Source: JAYWAM01 sp043782425 (lineage in GTDB: Bacteria > Pseudomonadota > Gammaproteobacteria > Burkholderiales > Usitatibacteraceae). Taken from it: 6,918 nucleotides of DNA. The notes beneath the pieces were generated by a model. That model saw only the letters and a program-made list of their open reading frames with translations, was not told the DNA's origin and made no database searches. Position 1 is the stretch's first letter. Each line of letters opens with the position of its first letter. The stretch is from NCBI GenBank assembly GCA_043782425.1, contig JAYWAM010000072.1, positions 1-6,918 of the forward strand, read 5' to 3'. The translations under genes were made by a program, and so were the position numbers. Positions 1 to 6,918 of the stretch are shown piece after piece.

Positions 1-32
1 GTTAACCGCGTGGGCACACGTGCCCACCCTAC
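1..32. repeat. GTAGG-headed palindromic intergenic repeat (possibly cut by window edge)
   Basis: Seen: perfect 8-base arms GTGGGCAC (10-17) and GTGCCCAC (20-27) around two bases. Read on the minus strand, the element begins GTAGG at base 32, runs through the palindrome and ends in GCGG. Elements of this look are scattered between genes in many betaproteobacteria (recalled, not searched). It may also act as a transcription terminator for a gene left of the window, but there is no clear U-tract directly beside it. It shares its layout with the palindrome at 5486-5517. Confidence 0.6.
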
Positions 33-57
33 CTGATGGTATTTTTTCTTAAAGAAT

Positions 58-62
58 AGGAG
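58..62 (+). promoter_or_regulatory. Ribosome binding site of the DinB-like gene
   Basis: AGGAG lies six bases before the ATG at 69. This strong, well-spaced Shine-Dalgarno fixes the start of the first gene and of the two-gene transcript that follows. Confidence 0.8.
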
Positions 63-68
63 ACAACG

Positions 69-581
69 ATGGCTAGCTACACGCTCGACACCCTGGAAAC
101 CTGCCACGCGCCACTACAGTCGTTGCAACTTCGCATTGACGCACTGGCGGGTATGCCCGCTTGCCTTGCAGGCGTTATCGCCGCCGCATCAGATGCGCAG
201 TTGCGCCATAAACCTGCGCCCGAATTCTTTTCCATCATCGAACAAGTGTGCCATTTGCGCGATATAGAAATTGATGGCTACTCACTACGCCTTGAACGCA
301 CTTTGCGTGAACACAATCCGCTGCTCGCCGACATCGACGGCACGCAACTCGCCATCGAGCGCAACTACAACGCGCAAGCCGTCGGTGCGGCATTCATGGC
401 GTTCCGCGCCGCACGCGGAAGCAATGTGGCCAAGCTGCGCCGTCTGAACGAGGCTGACCTGGCGCGCAAAGCCGTGATGGCGGGCGCAGGAGAAATCACC
501 CTCGCCAAACTCATTGCCATGTGGGCAGCGCACGATGCTGGGCATCGGCAGGAGCTTGACTTACTCCTTGCCGCACGTTGA
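69..581 (+). CDS. DinB-superfamily protein (DinB_2-like), putative metal-dependent enzyme
   Basis: A 170-residue, probably cytoplasmic, mostly helical protein. The DinB fold is a four-helix bundle that holds a metal ion through three histidines. Here these would be His62 (in QVCHLRD) and the HxxxH pair His155/His159 (in WAAHDAGHRQEL near the C-terminus), a spacing typical of DinB_2 proteins. The length is usual for the family. Members include thiol-dependent S-transferases and many proteins of unknown role; the substrate cannot be read from the sequence. The ATG at 69 has an AGGAG six bases upstream. The stop overlaps the TTG start of the next gene, so the two are almost certainly co-transcribed and translationally coupled. 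Family assignment is good; the biochemical role is unknown. Confidence 0.85.
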   Translation: MASYTLDTLETCHAPLQSLQLRIDALAGMPACLAGVIAAASDAQLRHKPAPEFFSIIEQVCHLRDIEIDGYSLRLERTLREHNPLLADIDGTQLAIERNYNAQAVGAAFMAFRAARGSNVAKLRRLNEADLARKAVMAGAGEITLAKLIAMWAAHDAGHRQELDLLLAAR

Positions 582-1267
582 AAACGATTGTATTCCCGGG
601 ACTTGATGGTAGCGCGCAACTGCTGCAACGCTTTGCTCAAGTCTCCCCGTCCCGCTATCAAGTTGAGACCGTTTCGTATCCGCGCCACCTGGTTGCCTTG
701 GAGGATTATGTCCGTTACGCAGTGGACATAGTTCAATCTGCCAACGCGGATGTCATCATAGCCGAATCGTTTTCCGGGGCCGTGTGGTTGCATGCGCTTG
801 GTCGGCTGGAACGTCAGCTTAGCGCCATGATTTTTGTCGCGACTTTCACAGCGCCGCCGCATGCACTCTACTTGCGAGCAGTTTCTTTACTTCCCCGCGC
901 GCTAGTAGCTCCGTTTATGCACCCAGCAATGAAAGCCGCCTGCCTGAACGGAGGCATAGACGCCAAAGTCATCAAACAAACAGTTGAAGTGATACAGAGG
1001 TTAGATTACGGCAAGATACGCCAACGACTTGCCTTACTGAGCCGCTTGCCGCAGCACCTTGATACATCATCGCAATCCACGCCCGCGCAAAAGATAATTT
1101 ACCTTCAAGCGAATCAAGATCGCTTGGTTCCACGCTCAGCGGCTGAAGATTTTCTGAGACTATTTCCAGGTTTGTCATTGCAGTGTGTCGAAGGGCCGCA
1201 TTTCTTATTACAGGGCAGACCGCTTGAGGTTTGGCGGGTGATCGATGCTGTGCTTGATGGATTGTGA
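578..1267 (+). CDS. Small alpha/beta hydrolase
   Basis: A 229-residue alpha/beta-hydrolase-fold protein without signal peptide, so probably cytoplasmic. The N-terminal strand and oxyanion loop read IVFPGLDGS (residues 4-12). The nucleophile elbow is AESFSG, with Ser64 as nucleophile; Ala replaces the first Gly of the classical GxSxG, a variant seen in this subfamily. Asp181 (QDRLVP) and His208 (GPHFLLQ) complete a plausible triad, so the enzyme looks intact. The substrate is unknown; esterase or thioesterase activity is possible. The start is TTG at 578, four bases overlapping the preceding gene's stop (TTGA). No nearer ATG in frame would keep the first strand, and the only purine-rich site (GGAG near 551) is too far, so start by coupling is likely. 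By eye the gene is less GC-rich than fhs or the downstream genes. Confidence 0.85.
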   Translation: MKTIVFPGLDGSAQLLQRFAQVSPSRYQVETVSYPRHLVALEDYVRYAVDIVQSANADVIIAESFSGAVWLHALGRLERQLSAMIFVATFTAPPHALYLRAVSLLPRALVAPFMHPAMKAACLNGGIDAKVIKQTVEVIQRLDYGKIRQRLALLSRLPQHLDTSSQSTPAQKIIYLQANQDRLVPRSAAEDFLRLFPGLSLQCVEGPHFLLQGRPLEVWRVIDAVLDGL

Positions 1268-1278
1268 TACGGGACGCG

Positions 1279-1608
1279 CTAATCAACCACAAAGAGCTTC
1301 GCTCCAACCGTGGTGGAGGAACGATGCGCTTCGGCGTTATCGGCTACTTGGTAGCTCATGCCGGGTTTTAGGGTGAACACACGGCCATCTTTTAGTTCTG
1401 TGCGTAACTCACCTTCCAGGCAGAAGAGGATATGGCCTTTGACGCACCAATGGTCGGCCAGGTAACCGGGTGTGTATTCGACCATGCGCACGCGGATGGC
1501 GCCAAAGTGGCGCGTTTGCCAGTACGCTACGCCGCTTTCACCTTTGTGTTCGCTGCGTTCAAGCGCAGACCAATCGGTAATGCCAAAGGGGATGTCAGTC
1601 ATTTGCAT
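1279..1608 (-). CDS. DHCW-motif cupin-fold protein
   Basis: A 109-residue single-domain cupin, full length for the family. The first cupin motif region reads ADHWCVKGHILFCLEGEL (residues 51-68): His53, Cys55, His59 and Glu65 are candidate metal ligands or catalytic residues. The second motif region carries PGMSYQVAD followed by AHR with His95. This matches the small DHCW cupin family; the motif here reads D-H-W-C. The reaction catalysed by the family is not known to me. It is the last gene of the fhs-lysE-cupin unit. Its AGGAG (1615-1619) overlaps the stop codon of the LysE gene, six bases before the ATG, so translation is probably coupled. It converges on the hydrolase gene with only 11 bases between the two stops and no visible terminator hairpin there. 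Confidence 0.85.
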   Translation of the reverse strand: MQMTDIPFGITDWSALERSEHKGESGVAYWQTRHFGAIRVRMVEYTPGYLADHWCVKGHILFCLEGELRTELKDGRVFTLKPGMSYQVADNAEAHRSSTTVGAKLFVVD

Positions 1609-1614
1609 GTGCTG

Positions 1615-1619
1615 CTCCT
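1615..1619 (-). promoter_or_regulatory. Ribosome binding site of the cupin gene, overlapping the lysE-type stop codon
   Basis: On the minus strand the stop TAG (1620-1618) continues into AGGAG, with six bases before the ATG at 1608. It chooses this ATG over the second ATG two codons later. The overlap suggests translation handed on from the upstream gene. Confidence 0.75.
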
Positions 1620-2256
1620 AGCCCGCCCGCTTGAACGCCGCCAGCGCCGCCCCGGCTCCCACGAATAGGCTGCCCAGAAAGCGATTGGTCCAGCGGATGT
1701 GGCGCGGGTCTTTCAGCAGGCGCAATACTTTTGCCGCCAGCCCGGTGTAGCAGCCCATCACTATCAGGTCTACAGACACTAATGTAGCGGTGAGAATGAC
1801 GTATTGCAGCGCTTGGGGTTTAGCGGGATCGATGAATTGCGGCAACACGGCAAGCAGAAATATCAGGCCCTTGGGGTTGGTCAGGTTCACCAGGAATCCC
1901 GTGGTGAAAATTCCCCACGCGGCGCCATCACCTGGCGCTGTATTCGCCGCTACCCGCGCGTCGAAAGCGAGCGGTGTTTCACGCCATTTCATGATGCCCA
2001 GGTAAACGAGGTAAAGCACGCCGCACCACTTGAGAATTTCAAACGCCGTGGTCGAGGAGACGAGGATAGCGCCGAGGCCAAGCGCGATTATGGTGATGTT
2101 GACCGTGGTGGCGGTCTGCATACCGAGCACATTCCACATGCCGCGCGCCCAGCCGTAGCGCATGCCCGAAGACATGCTCGACAAAGCCCCCGGCCCGGGT
2201 GAGACGCAGAGAATGATGCTGGCAATAAGAAAGGTGATCCAGGTGGAGGCGCTCAT
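1618..2256 (-). CDS. LysE/RhtB-family amino-acid exporter
   Basis: A 212-residue inner-membrane protein of usual LysE/RhtB length. The family exports amino acids or related small metabolites by proton antiport. Six hydrophobic segments are visible at about residues 6-26, 41-63, 69-89, 115-138, 148-172 and 190-208. Family signatures are SPGPG (19-23) at the end of helix 1, GMRYGWARG in the first loop, and LVNLTNPKG before a hydrophobic run ending LPQF (122-141). The substrate cannot be inferred; threonine, homoserine, lysine, arginine or leucine exporters all share this form. It starts 21 bases after the fhs stop and ends nine bases before the cupin start. No strong Shine-Dalgarno precedes the ATG at 2256; the gap is occupied by a tandem copy of the fhs tail. 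Confidence 0.9.
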   Translation of the reverse strand: MSASTWITFLIASIILCVSPGPGALSSMSSGMRYGWARGMWNVLGMQTATTVNITIIALGLGAILVSSTTAFEILKWCGVLYLVYLGIMKWRETPLAFDARVAANTAPGDGAAWGIFTTGFLVNLTNPKGLIFLLAVLPQFIDPAKPQALQYVILTATLVSVDLIVMGCYTGLAAKVLRLLKDPRHIRWTNRFLGSLFVGAGAALAAFKRAG

Positions 2257-2261
2257 GATTT

Positions 2262-2286
2262 TGGTTAGAACAAATGGTTAGAACAA
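2262..2286. repeat. Perfect 12-base tandem duplication covering the fhs stop codon
   Basis: TGGTTAGAACAA occurs at 2262-2273 and again at 2275-2286, a 13-base period. On the minus strand the right-hand copy contains the last two codons of fhs (Leu-Phe) and its TAA. The left-hand copy repeats them inside the fhs-lysE gap, just before the LysE start. It looks like a replication-slippage duplication. Confidence 0.85.
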
Positions 2287-3948
2287 CCCGACGATCCTGC
2301 CGTCATCGGTCACATCTATGGTATTGGCGGACGGCGTTTTCGGCAAGCCGGGCATGGTCAGGATGTCGCCGCACACCATGACAACGAACTCTGCCCCGGC
2401 GGCAAGACGCACTTCGCGCACGTTCACCACATGGTCGTTCGGCGCGCCGCGCAACAGCGCATCGGTCGAAAAAGAGTACTGCGTTTTGGCGACGCATACC
2501 GGATAGTGACCATAGCCTTCGGCCTGCAAGCGTTTGATCTGCGCGCGCACCTTGCTGTCAGCCGTGATATCGGAGGCGCCATAGATTTTGGTGGCGATGG
2601 TTTTCATTTTATCCCACAGCGTGGCGCTTTCTTCGTACAAAAACTTAAAGTTATTGGGCGTTTCGCACATCTTCACCACTTCCTCGGCCAGCTCTATCGC
2701 GCCTTTGCCGCCCTCGGCCCAGTGGCGCGCCACCACGATTTTCGCGCCGTGATGCGCGACGCGCGCCATGAGCAGCTTGAGTTCGGCATCGGTGTCGTGC
2801 GTGCGGTGATTGATGGCGACGATGCACGGCAAACCAAAGTGGTTGCGCACGTTGTTGATATGGCGCTCAAGATTAATGATGCCTTTTTCGAGCGCCGCAA
2901 AATTTTCCTGTGCGGCATCTTTTACCTCGACGCCGCCTTGATACTTGAGCGCGCGCAAGGTGGCGACGATCACCACGGCTGAAGGATGCAGGTCTGCTTT
3001 ACGGCACTTGATGTCAAAAAATTTTTCGGCGCCCAGGTCGGCGCCAAAACCCGCTTCGGTCACCACATAGTCACCGAGTTTCAGCGCGGTCTGGGTGGCG
3101 AGCACGGAATTGCAACCGTGCGCGATATTGGCGAACGGGCCGCCGTGAATGAAAGCCGGATTGTTCTCCAGCGTCTGCACCAGGTTGGGCGCCAGTGCAT
3201 CTTTCAGCAACGCGCTCATGGCGCCCTGCGCATTGAGATGGCTCGCCAGTATGGGCTGTTGATCGCGCGTGTAGCCGACCACAATCTTGCCGATGCGTTG
3301 CTTAAGGTCCTTGATGCTGGTCGCAAGGCAAAAGATCGCCATGATTTCGGAGGCGACCACAATGTCAAAGCCGTCCTGACGCGGGAAGCCGTTGGCCGGG
3401 CCACCGAGCGCAATGGTGATGTCGCGCAATGAGCGGTCGCTCATATCGAGCACGCGCTTCCAGACGATACGGCGCACGTCGAAGCCCAGATCATTGCCCT
3501 GATGAATATGATTGTCGAGCAGTGCTGCGAGCAGATTGTTAGCAAGGCCGATGGCGCTGAAGTCGCCGGTGAAATGCAGGTTGATATCCTCCATCGGCAC
3601 CACTTGCGCGTAGCCGCCTCCCGCTGCACCGCCCTTCAAGCCGAACACCGGCCCGAGCGAAGGTTCGCGCAGGCAGATGATGGCTTTTTTACCCAGAAGG
3701 TTCAGCGCGTCGCCCAGGCCCACCGTGGTTGTGGTCTTGCCTTCGCCCGCCGGTGTGGGGCTGGTGGCGGTGACGAGTATGAGTTTTCCGTTGGGCCGTT
3801 TGTCGAGGGTACGGATATAGTCGAGCGCGACCTTAGCCTTAAAGCGCCCGTAAGATTCGCACGCGTCTTCGGGAATGCCGAGTTTGGCGGCAATCTCGGT
3901 AATGCGTTGCATCTTGGTTTTTTGCGCGATTTCAATATCGGGCAGCAT
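2278..3948 (-). CDS. fhs: Formate-tetrahydrofolate ligase (10-formyl-THF synthetase)
   Basis: A cytoplasmic enzyme that joins formate to tetrahydrofolate using ATP, giving 10-formyl-THF for purine and formyl-Met synthesis or for one-carbon assimilation. With the ATG at 3948 the protein is 556 residues, the usual family length. The P-loop TPAGEGKT is at about residues 65-72. The family signature with KGGAAGGGYAQV is at about 105-116. The second signature reads VATLRALKYQGG, slightly off the usual form (Leu and Gln at variable sites). GDILTMPGLPK near residue 527 and the normal C-terminus show it is complete. A longer reading from a TTG at 4038 adds 30 unlike residues and has no RBS; the ATG has GGAG six bases upstream. 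It is the first gene of a minus-strand unit with lysE and the cupin, and diverges from the NTF2-EamA gene. Whether it serves formate use or only housekeeping cannot be told here. Confidence 0.97.
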   Translation of the reverse strand: MLPDIEIAQKTKMQRITEIAAKLGIPEDACESYGRFKAKVALDYIRTLDKRPNGKLILVTATSPTPAGEGKTTTTVGLGDALNLLGKKAIICLREPSLGPVFGLKGGAAGGGYAQVVPMEDINLHFTGDFSAIGLANNLLAALLDNHIHQGNDLGFDVRRIVWKRVLDMSDRSLRDITIALGGPANGFPRQDGFDIVVASEIMAIFCLATSIKDLKQRIGKIVVGYTRDQQPILASHLNAQGAMSALLKDALAPNLVQTLENNPAFIHGGPFANIAHGCNSVLATQTALKLGDYVVTEAGFGADLGAEKFFDIKCRKADLHPSAVVIVATLRALKYQGGVEVKDAAQENFAALEKGIINLERHINNVRNHFGLPCIVAINHRTHDTDAELKLLMARVAHHGAKIVVARHWAEGGKGAIELAEEVVKMCETPNNFKFLYEESATLWDKMKTIATKIYGASDITADSKVRAQIKRLQAEGYGHYPVCVAKTQYSFSTDALLRGAPNDHVVNVREVRLAAGAEFVVMVCGDILTMPGLPKTPSANTIDVTDDGRIVGLF

Positions 3949-6918
3949 GGCAAACTCCGGTGGATTGCGGGTAGGTTTTTCGAGTGCGAAAAAGTATGGC
4001 GTGCTATCTCTGCTCCCGCCTTGATAGAAATCAAGCAAGACATTTTTCGTGCCGCCAAATGTGACAAAACGCCAAAGCGCGCTAAACTTCCAGCACGCAA
4101 TTTAACCCATGAGCGCCCATCATGCACTTTCACGAAAAACTTATCCGCGATTTCTATAGCGCTTTTGCACGCCGCGATGCAGAGGGCATGGCGCGTTGCT
4201 ACCACCCCGACATTGTTTTCAGCGATGCGGTGTTCCCTTTGCTGAAAGGTTCAGATGTGGCGGCGATGTGGCGCATGCTGACTGCGCGCGCGCAGGATTT
4301 TTCGCTGGAGATGAGCCAGGCGCACGCCGATGACGACGGCGGAGGCGCACACTGGGAGGCGCGTTATGTGTTTTCCAAAACCGGGCGGCAGGTGCACAAC
4401 AAAATCGACGCTGTGTTCGCCTTTCGCGATGGGCTGATTGTGCGCCACATTGACCGCTTCAGTTTTTGGCGCTGGGCGGCGCAGGCATTGGGGCCAGCGG
4501 GCTTGGTGCTGGGTTGGTTTCCGCCCCTCAAGTGGCAAGTGCGCAGGCAGGCGCAAAAAAGCCTGGATCAGTTTCTGCACACTGCCATGACCTCACGTTC
4601 TGAAACCGGCGGCATGCTGCTCGGGTTGCTGGGCGTGGCGATTTTCAGTCTCACGCTGCCTGCTACGCGCGCGGCGGTGACGTTTTTCGATGCGTTTTTT
4701 GTCGCCTCCGGGCGCGCTGTGGTGGCAGGTGTGTTGGCGGCTTGTGTGCTGCTCGCGTTGCGCGTGCCTGTGCCAGCCAGAAAAGATTTCCCCGCGCTGG
4801 CGTTCACGGCGCTCGGCGTGGTGTTCGGCTTCCCGTTTTTTACCACCTGGGCGATGCAGTTCGTCCCTGCAATACACGGCGCAGTGGTGCTCGCATTGCT
4901 GCCGCTGGCGACCGCATTGGCTGGCGCTTTGGTGGCGCATGAGCGCCCTAGCGTCGGCTTCTGGATCATGGCGCTGTTGGGAAGCGCAGTAGTGGTGGTG
5001 TTTGCGCTGTATCGCGGCGGCGGCGCCATGCACGCAGAAGACTTGGCGTTGGTCGCCGCCGTTGCGGCAGCAGCGTTCGGTTACGCCCACGGCGCTAAAC
5101 TCTCCGCGCGGCTGGGGGGCTGGCAAACGATCTCCTGGGCGCTGGTGTTTTCGCTTCCGCTCAGTCTCGTGCTGTGCGCCTTTCTCACGCCGCGCACCCT
5201 CACGCTGGCGCCGTTACCCGCGTGGCTGGGTTTCGCTTACGTCAGCATCTTCAGCATGTATGTGGGATTTTTCCCCTGGTACAAGGGTCTCGCACTGGGC
5301 GGCATTGCGCGCGTCGGGCAAGTGCAATTACTTCAACCGTTCCTCACCTTTATCGGCGCTGCCATTTTGTTGGGCGAGAGCATAGATGCCGCCACGCTGG
5401 GGTTCGCCACACTGGTAGTAGTGCTGGTTGCGCTCGGCAGAAAAATGCCGGTGCGCAGGAACGAAGCTCAACCTTTGTAGCCTTTGTAGGGCGGATTAGC
5501 GTAGCGTAATCCGCCGGATGTGTTCCGCCATGCGGCGCAATAATTTGTCATTCCCGCGAAAGCGGGAATCCATGTTCTGCTAGCAAAAAATGGTTCCCAA
5601 GCTGAATTCTCGCTTACTTCATGCGCAAAACAATCACGTTTCCAACCAACGACAGCGCGATGCCGATCACGGTTATCACGTGCCAGGTAAAACCTTCAAA
5701 GAACGCGGAAATGACTAAGGCGACGATGGGCACCATTACGCCGATGTATCCGGCGCGGCCCGCGCCTATGCGTTGCAGCAGCGTGAGATAGCCGGCAAAA
5801 GCGATAATTGATCCGAATACCGCGAGGTACAACAGCGACGCTGCATAGGAAAGCGAAAACTCGAATGCCAGGGTCTTGCCGACGGCAAGTGTGGTGATGA
5901 GCGAGAAAATTGCGCCATACAGCATGCCCCAGGTCATCGCTTGCCAGATGGACAAGCCGAGTTTTTGATTGCGGCTCGCGACCACACTGCCTGCCGCCGA
6001 GGTAATCACCGCCAGCGCGGTATAGATGGCGCCGAGCGCGCCGTTAGCATCGCTCGACAGCTTGTCGAACTCCGGCCAGGACACCAGGGAAATGCCGGCG
6101 ATTCCCAGCAGCGCGCCGATGCTCACGCGCCAGCTCAGCGGCGTGCCGAAGCATAGCCACACGCCGAGCATATTGAGCAGCGGGCTGGCCGAATAACCGA
6201 TGGCCACCAGGCCGGATACCACATGGCTTTCGGCGTAATACACCAGGATGTAACTCACGCCATACATGAGCACACCCTGGCCCGCCAGCGCCAGATGCTG
6301 GCGGCGGCTGAAAGCCAGACTCAAGCCGCGCGCGCGGCAATATATAAACAGCAGCAGCGCGGCCAATGCGAAGCGATAAAAAACCGAGGCCTCGGGCGCC
6401 ACCTTGCCAAGCTGAAAGGTGATGGCGAGCCAGGTTGATCCCCAGATCGCGACACAGCCCAGAAATATTTGTAGATTCGACAAGGCGTAGCGCTAAGTTA
6501 AATGCATATTTATGGCGCAAGCTTCAATTGCGACAGGATGAAAGCGTAGGTGAAGGCCGTCTCTTTCAGATAATCGTAGCGTCCCGACGCGCCGCCGTGT
6601 CCGGCATCCATGTTGGTTTTAAGCAGCAATGGATTGGCGTCGGTTTTCAAGGTGCGCAGTTTGGCCACGTACTTGGCAGGCTCCCAGTACATCACCTGGC
6701 TGTCGTTGAGCGAGGTTTCTACCAGGATGGCGGGATAGGCTTTTTTCTCCAGGTTGTCGTAAGGCGAATAAGAGCGCATGTATTGATACGCGCGTTTTTC
6801 GTTCGGGTTGCCCCATTCGAGATACTCCCCCACCGTGAGCGGCAGAGTCGCGTCTAGCATGGTGGTCATCACATCGAGGAACGGCACCTCAGACACCACC
6901 GCATTGAACAGATCGGGA

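Overview
The window is ordinary, gene-dense bacterial chromosome, most likely from a betaproteobacterium (Nitrosomonadales/Gallionellaceae-like is my best guess). This rests on the moderately high GC, the gene set (LysE exporter, DHCW-type cupin, oligopeptidase B), and short intergenic palindromes of kinds common in Beta- and Gammaproteobacteria. The taxon is an inference from recalled family resemblance. No rRNA, tRNA, CRISPR, phage or insertion-sequence gene was found, and no gap between genes exceeds about 175 bases.

Layout. Bases 1-68 hold a palindromic repeat and the ribosome binding site (RBS) of a plus-strand pair: a DinB-superfamily protein (69-581) and a small alpha/beta hydrolase (578-1267). 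The hydrolase starts with TTG, overlapping the previous stop as TTGA. Facing it on the minus strand is a tight three-gene unit read from right to left: formate-tetrahydrofolate ligase fhs (3948-2278), a LysE/RhtB exporter (2256-1618) and a DHCW-type cupin (1608-1279). A 173-base divergent region (3949-4121) holds two inverted repeats and a candidate promoter. It separates fhs from a plus-strand gene of 452 codons (4122-5480).

That 452-codon gene is the most unusual item. An NTF2/SnoaL-like domain (about residues 1-150) is continuous in frame with a complete ten-helix EamA/DMT transporter (about 160-440). A second, separate EamA transporter (6483-5614, minus strand) converges on it across a 133-base island of hairpins, including a GTAGG-headed palindrome and a dRS3-like ATTCCC-N8-GGGAAT hairpin. 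Upstream of that transporter, on the same strand, lies the C-terminal part of oligopeptidase B (ptrB), cut by the window edge.

Function. fhs feeds formate into the one-carbon folate pool. The other genes look like housekeeping or accessory functions: small-molecule export, peptide cleavage, and hydrolase or cupin enzymes of unknown substrate. I see no clear new multi-gene system. The items worth a second look are the NTF2-EamA fusion, its junction (real or artefact), the tandem duplications that copy two different stop-codon regions, and the palindromic repeats.
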